This document shows positions 58,219 to 64,000 of a stretch of 64,000 bases of DNA, piece after piece. A program made the position numbers and the translations under genes. The stretch spans positions 11,178,001 through 11,242,000 of the forward strand of contig NC_060246.1 in assembly GCF_921293095.1 (NCBI RefSeq), in the 5' to 3' direction. The stretch comes from Ischnura elegans (Eukaryota > Arthropoda > Insecta > Odonata > Coenagrionidae). Every line of letters begins with the position of its first letter. Position 1 is the first letter of the stretch. The notes beneath the pieces were generated by a model. It made no database searches and was not told the DNA's origin. It was given only the letters and a program-made list of their open reading frames with translations.

Positions 58219-58494
58219 CGTGGTGCACCGGAGGAAAAGGGCTTCTATTTTTTTTTGGCGGTTCCAAGTAACAAAAAACGCTCCTAAGAGTAGGCGGAGT
58301 GTGGGGAGGCAGAGAAGACAAAGTTGGTGGAGAGATCCCGAGAGAGAGAGAGGGTGCCCAATGCGAGTAGGAGTTGTACGGTAGACTCGTGGTGCCGATG
58401 AAAGGATCTCCCAACTGTCGCATAGAGGCCATCTCCCACTCGTGAACCTGCCGGAGAGGACACAGAGCAGCCTACGCCGCGGAACGGAATCGCC

Positions 58495-58533
58495 ATGATC
58501 AGCAGATTGAGAGCCCCGAAAATTCAACAAACT
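58495..58533 (+). CDS. Candidate short first exon of a plus-strand gene
   Basis: ATCGCCATGATC is a good start context. The 13 codons MISRLRAPKIQQT end at a strong donor ACT|GTAAGAG, phase 0. The Arg/Lys-containing, acid-free start resembles a mitochondrial presequence, but it is too short to judge. A TATA box lies upstream at 58212. No second exon could be assigned within the remaining 5.4 kb. Confidence 0.35.
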
Positions 58534-58560
58534 GTAAGAGAAAAAGCCACGAAATCCCAT

Positions 58561-59972
58561 TCCCCCCCCCCCCCCCCCTCAAGGAACAGAAGAAAATTCC
58601 CACTTCACCAAGTCAAGAAGAGAATTCATTAAAAACGTTTATAAAGTTCCCCCCGCACAAGTAGAGAACATGACAGTACTCCCCCCTATTACAGTGTGAA
58701 CTTCAGTGCAATATCTATTTTGTTGTTTCATATTTCCATTCCCCCCGTTTCTTTTTGTTTTTTTTTATTTGTTCCCTTTATCTTGTGGTTTTTGTGTGGG
58801 TTATGAATGTGAAAACGTGTAGCATGATTCTTTTTTTTTTGGGTTTAGGTTAAGGACTGAAATTTTTCTGTTGTGCAGCATAGTGAATTATGCGTTGTAT
58901 TTCATTGAATTCAAGGAGAAGAAGTTAATTGTTCCTTTTGTTATTGATTTGCTTGTATTTGTAAATGATCATATTTAAACTCATTAAATTTATGTTGAGC
59001 GAACTACGCAGTCGAATGGCTTTCTTTATCCGAACGCTACTGTCTCAGGTCTCATCACCCCTAAATTTCCCTCTCCTGCCCTTTCCCAAAATCCCATTCC
59101 CTCGCCCCAGGTGCACGGAATATCCTCGCTACACCTCTGCCCTCCCCTTTTGCCCTCCAATTCCCCTTCCCCGAATGTGCCCCGCACGGTGGGGTTACAG
59201 TATATAGATTCAACCCTGTTGGGGGGTGCTGAAGCTCCTCACAACCCCCCCCCCCATGGTATGTGCTAATGGCATTATTGAACTCACAAAAAAAATAGTA
59301 ATATTTATGAGTGGGGTAGAGGTCATACCATTGGAAATGTTTTTCAATCACAGAAACGGGTGATGAAGATTTATGGCTTAAAACAATAGATATAAGCACA
59401 GCATGCCAACATTCATAGAAGAGTATAATGGACTGAAATTTGAGCTAAATGAGGAATCTCTGCTCCCTCAGTTCCAAATTCCCTCCAGCCACTATCAGAA
59501 TTAGTATGCCTGCCTTCTGTCAGATTCCTCTACTGCACAAACTCCTCTAATAAATATCCAAAACATCAAAGATAATGCCACAATTAGTATTAGTCACACC
59601 AAAAGTGTACTATGACTCATCATTCTTTCTTACTTCTTATGTGATAATTCATTCACGTAAAACCACTAGATTATAAAAAAATTGCCCATGTTGAATGAGT
59701 GCTTCTGATCAAAGGTTGTGGGTAAAAGGGTATATAATTATGAGGGCTTTTCGACACACTAAAAATAGAAAATCCTCATATCAAAATAGCCCCCATGGAA
59801 AGCCTGGTCATCCTAACCTCTCAAGTGTGAAATTCATTTACCCGAGGCTAAATCTTGGGTGTGCCCAAACCCAACCTATTTATATCAGCCTTATTGTTAA
59901 AGTACAGTGTGTGAAACGGCTGAACGAATGCCAATAAATAATTCTTCTACATATTTTTATTATTTGCCAATT
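58561..59972. other. Homopolymer-rich and AT-rich stretch, no gene recognised
   Basis: Starts with a poly-C run of about 18 (58562-58579), followed by T-rich DNA. It would be first-intron sequence if the exon at 58495 is real. Confidence 0.45.
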
Positions 59973-60610
59973 GGGTGGTTTCCTATTTATTTTTTATTGC
60001 TAAATCGAAAGATTATTACTCCTGGAGTATGCATTCCACACTTTTAGATTTTTAAAGGACGTTATCTATTTTTCGTGATTAAATTAAAAGTAAAAATATT
60101 CAAGCAAATGAAAACGCAAGGGCTAAGTTAGAATGCTGGGAAAAGCCCGTCTGACATCCTTCTGGTTCCCGCGACCGTAGTGTGCGGCCACCTTTGTGTG
60201 AGGCTATGAGCACCGCTACGATGCAGGCTGCTAGCAGGTAGCGCTTGGCTTAAATAAGGATTATTAATACGGTATCAAATGAAGGAAACTTTCTGATCAT
60301 AGGCAATTTTAATAGGTGATTAATAAGAGATGTTTCCCTAAGCTCGGTCTCATGCATGCATTGGTAATCTCAGGCGATGTAAAACTCCTGACTACTTGTT
60401 TAGCATCTAGGCCCCTTTGATGTCGTGTGGAGTGGCATCGCATGGCCGCCAATATGGCCTTTTTCAAATGAGGTTAAAATTGACCATTAAAATTTGTCTA
60501 AAGTGGGCATTCTAAAGCCAAATACATAACTTGTATATTATGAATACACTAATGATGGTTAACGAATCGCAATCAATGCCTTTCATTTTCTTTGAAGAAG
60601 GAAACTACCC
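59973..60610. mobile_element. MITE copy B of the two-copy family
   Basis: Collinear with 19863-20524: begins GGGTGGTTTCCTATTTAT and ends GAAGGAAACTACCC. Ends of this copy pair better (GGGTGGTTTCC with GGAAACTACCC) than those of copy A, indicating an 11-bp imperfect terminal inverted repeat. Confidence 0.75.
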
Positions 60611-62896
60611 TATTCATCATTGACCACAGGCTAATCACACTAAAGACTGTCAGGCATTAATAGGAATAGAGGGAAGAGACCAATATCATGCATGAATGCA
60701 TGACAAGAAGGAGGAGAAATCAAGCCAATGTATTATGTAGTAAATATAGTGATTTACATTTATTATAATTTACAATTTTATACTTCAAAATTACACACTA
60801 ATGAAGCAACAAAAGGAGTTAATATAATTTATTATTTTTTAGGGGAATCAATAATCAAACCAGAGGCAATGTCACCAACAATAAGGCTGTATGGCCCCCT
60901 CTTAGAAAAACACGCATGTGCGTTCCACTCGATCCAGTCCACCCCACCATCTCTCTTGTAAAAGCTAGATAATAGTAAATAAAAAAACACACGCAGCAGT
61001 CCCCTCCCTCCAATTCGAGGGCCAACCCCCATCCCACTCACCTCCAAATTACAAATGCACACGCACGCACTCATTGCAACTCTCTTGGTTCCTTTCACTC
61101 AAAACAAATGCACTCTCCTCTCTCGTATTTACACCGATTAATGATCAAGTCTTGCTCCAATATGGGGCAATACTTCAACTGTCAGCAAGCAGAACTCTGA
61201 ATTTGAGTGACATCCACAAGGGCTTGACACACTTGATGCACGACTTAGTGCACGCAGCTGCATACAAGTCAACAATTGTTTATTTCCAGGATGCCACATC
61301 ATACGAAACAACTCTCACACCAACTAAACCAGCCAAATGCTTGTAAAAACACACCCCTCCTCTCACCACAAAGGTATAACAAATGTGCAGCTCGACAGAC
61401 CAAACAACTGACCATGAGGCAGTTTCCAAAAACTGTGCAACACAAACACACGCACAGACAACCATGCACACAGGCCCACTCACACATGCTGTGGAAATCA
61501 CATTTATAGCATTTTGGCAAGAGTGAGCATTTTTGAGTCAATGATTGTCCTCTTTGCAAGAGGCTCCCATCAGCACAGCCTCGACACAGCTCCCCTCTCT
61601 CGCCCTCGCGGGCACTGCGGTGGCCGTGCACCACTCGGAGACACTCATTCCCTCATCACTCATTGCTCAGTCAGATGCCTGTGGAAGCTTTCTTTTCAAT
61701 GAGTGAAAAATACAAGAAACAAGAGAATACGATCAACAAACAGAACTGCCAAGTGGTCATTAAAGAGGATTATTACGAGAAAGGGACAACCATTCACAAA
61801 GGAAATACAAAAATCATTTCTAATTGGAATCGTAGTCATGCTCCAAAAATGGAACAGCACTCCACTGCTTGTTTCAACACTCAAGCTCGGTAATGATCAA
61901 TATGCAATCCCACAAATTCACTCTCTGGCCACGGAGTGCCAAAGAACACCGCAGCAAATTGGAAAGGAATAAACTATACAAGGCAAATACTGAACTGAAA
62001 TAGTAGACAGGAGTGGAAATAAAAACTGAAGGGGGATTTGACGCACTTCTTAGATTGACTATCAGCTGCTATTGACAGCTGAAACATTCTGCTCTTTTTG
62101 AATGGCATATTTGAAATATAAAAATTAATTCATAACTTTTTATTACTCTGTCATGAAGTATTACTTTCTCATATGGTGATAAACACAGGAAAATAACTCC
62201 TCCTCAAAGCTTAGAATTTTTATGGTATTGACTTCCTTCCACCACAAATTACTCATTTTAAAAATACATTTGACAGAAAACTTACTACACACCGTATGCA
62301 CTCGCATATAAGCCCTCCTTGACCTCAAAGACTGAAAAGACATGGGAGCATTAATCTGCTGGAATTTATATTTCGCTCATCACACCCTTTTTAACTTGCC
62401 AGGGTGGATTAAGATGATACTTCAAATTTTGCCTTCACTTTTATCAGAGAAACAGTCTCCTCAAATGATAAATACCTATTTGCTTAACTGGGGTTGTAAT
62501 AATGTAAAAAAATGAACTTTTTATAGACTGAAAATACAGATACTGTTTTAAATAACTTTATAGGTTTAACCAAAAATAGACCAAATGGTTCAGACTAAAA
62601 CTTAGACATAATAAAACAAAATTTCCATGAAAATTTTAATAAATGCCACTCTCAGAATGAAATTTAAACGTGAGAGAATAAAAAATTAATATATTATGCC
62701 CTTTAAAACCAAAGTAATTTCTCTATACGTATCTGGATAATAACTCTGCCATCTACCAATGTAATGCTTATCTAGTTATAATATTCTCGTATTGCATATA
62801 GATCACTTGTTTTGAGAGATGGCATATAATCCAAAGCTAAATATAATATTTTTATGAATAACTTGATGGTTAACATAAATCACAATTAAATTATAT
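60611..62896. other. AT-rich stretch, no gene recognised
   Basis: Only overlapping chance ORFs. A CA-rich segment around 61300-61490 explains several of them. Confidence 0.4.
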
Positions 62897-63011
62897 ACTT
62901 CTGACAAATGTTTCTCGGGTTTGCATCCAGGTTAAAGCTTTTATGTAAGCCGACGTTTCGGAAGACGACTTGTCTTCCCGAATGCAAACCCGAGAAACAT
63001 TTGTCAGAAGT
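62897..63011. repeat. Perfect 30-bp inverted repeat around a 55-bp loop
   Basis: ACTTCTGACAAATGTTTCTC begins the left arm (62897-62926), which is exactly complementary to 62982-63011. The loop contains GCCGACGTTTCGG and a small hairpin GAAGACGACTTGTCTTC. The short motif GAAACGTCGG also occurs alone near 57137. It could be a structured transposon end or a hairpin RNA template. Confidence 0.85.
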
Positions 63012-64000
63012 ATTCACCAGGAAAAACTTAAATCGTTTAAATTATATACTGCGTACATTCTCAGCAGATTCAAAATGGTAATCAACTACAATGCCAAATA
63101 TGTATTGTAACTCTAAATGCAACGCATTTCATATATACGTATATATCCTCATGAGTGTAGATGATTCAATAATTTATGGCCATTAGATTGACTTATATGC
63201 ACATACGGTTCTAGATTTAGTGCTTGGCTTTTAGTGCCAAAATTCAGGAGGATCCAATTAAATACATAGGAACACTGACCATTGAAAATATTCATGTTTC
63301 CAATCTCGTTGATAGCTAAGAGTTAATTTTCTTATCTAGCAGCAACAGCCTCAAGTAACACTGAAGACTGAGATAATAAAAATGACAAGGATATTTTCTA
63401 CTGATAATTAATAAATATCCAAACTCAGCATGATATAAAATCACACCTTTGATTCACTTCAAATTTCCTTCCACAAAATAATTAAGCATTGAGCTGCCAA
63501 TACATACACGACATACTTTAGGTTAAGGAACTAAAATAATTTTGCTTGGGTGAAATATTAATTTTCAGATCAATATGTATCTCAGTAGGTGATTTGTTTT
63601 TAATTTAGTTAATGGATATAAAGACACAATCATACTAAAATAATGTCTTTCAAAAAGATCACTAGCATTCATACAAAACAGCTGCCCTGTAGTATCGACT
63701 GATTTTTCCTCAAATACGGTACTCTGCCCTCATCTTGCTCCCCAGATTCAAAGGTTAATTTAAAATGTGCCACCTTATATTGCTGTCCACAGCCTGCCTG
63801 CATTCCTCATGAATTCCTCCCAACAATATCAACAATGACAACAACAACTGCCACCACCAATTAAGCAATTCCTGTTCCAGTACAGGCGGCATGAGGAGGA
63901 ACAGAAAATTGAAGAGCAATCTCGATAGCATCCGAGACACTGTCCCTCGTCGTGGTGACCACCTCACCAATGCCTTCCATCCCACACGACACATTCTGTA
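63012..64000. other. AT-rich stretch to the window end, no gene recognised
   Basis: No domain-bearing ORF; the minus-strand frame at 63755-63994 is Leu-rich by composition and has no splice or domain support. Confidence 0.4.

Noticed and set aside
1-64000. CRISPR array, prophage, operon or integron-like system
   Set aside because: There are no spaced direct repeats, no ribosome binding sites and no clustered bacterial-type genes; introns, SINEs and LINEs show that the DNA is eukaryotic.

Overview
This is a eukaryotic, intron-rich and repeat-rich window. It looks like a large arthropod (probably insect) nuclear genome. Evidence: exons separated by kilobase introns with GT/AG borders, tRNA-derived SINEs, non-LTR retrotransposon relics, and many cut-and-paste DNA transposons and MITEs (hAT, Tigger/pogo, PIF/Harbinger, TTAA-type). 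No bacterial-style operons, CRISPR arrays, rRNA or functional tRNA genes were seen. The species cannot be named from the sequence.

The main gene is on the minus strand, from about 56.34 kb down to 21.78 kb. Its first two coding exons encode a potential N-myristoylation start (MGNNIS) and a leucine-rich-repeat block. From 47.4 kb down to 21.8 kb, eight further exons encode a divergent ADP-ribosylhydrolase (ADP-ribosylglycohydrolase, ARH/Tri1-like) domain with an N-terminal extension. Splice phases are consistent across all ten exons (2223 nt, 740 codons plus stop), so an LRR-ARH fusion protein is a legitimate model. The alternative is two genes head to tail. In both halves of the ARH metal site the acidic residues typical of active enzymes are replaced (SHSE for the usual DDTD, HASA for the usual DADT), which predicts a pseudoenzyme.

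The largest intron of that gene (about 22.0-32.6 kb) holds a nest of DNA transposons. A Tigger-like element (24737-32453) was hit by a PIF/Harbinger element (25543-28487) and by a second Tigger element (29215-32254). The Harbinger transposase was itself split by a 1.1 kb TA-flanked foldback element (26057-27169). Target-site duplications can be read at every level, so the order of events can be reconstructed.

Layout: 1-12.9 kb, intergenic with LINE relics at 4.1-4.5 and 6.15-6.6 kb, hAT and Harbinger MITEs, a SINE and one unidentified 193-codon ORF. 12.9-13.5 kb, a CpG-rich promoter-like block with a probable signal-peptide first exon on the minus strand. 13.5-21.7 kb, SINE, nested hAT MITEs and a 1.2 kb near-perfect palindrome. 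21.8-56.3 kb, the LRR/ARH gene and the repeats in its introns. 58.2-58.5 kb, a TATA box and a possible short first exon of a plus-strand gene. 58.6-64 kb, MITEs and AT-rich DNA without a recognisable gene. Exon borders and protein joins are predictions from sequence only.
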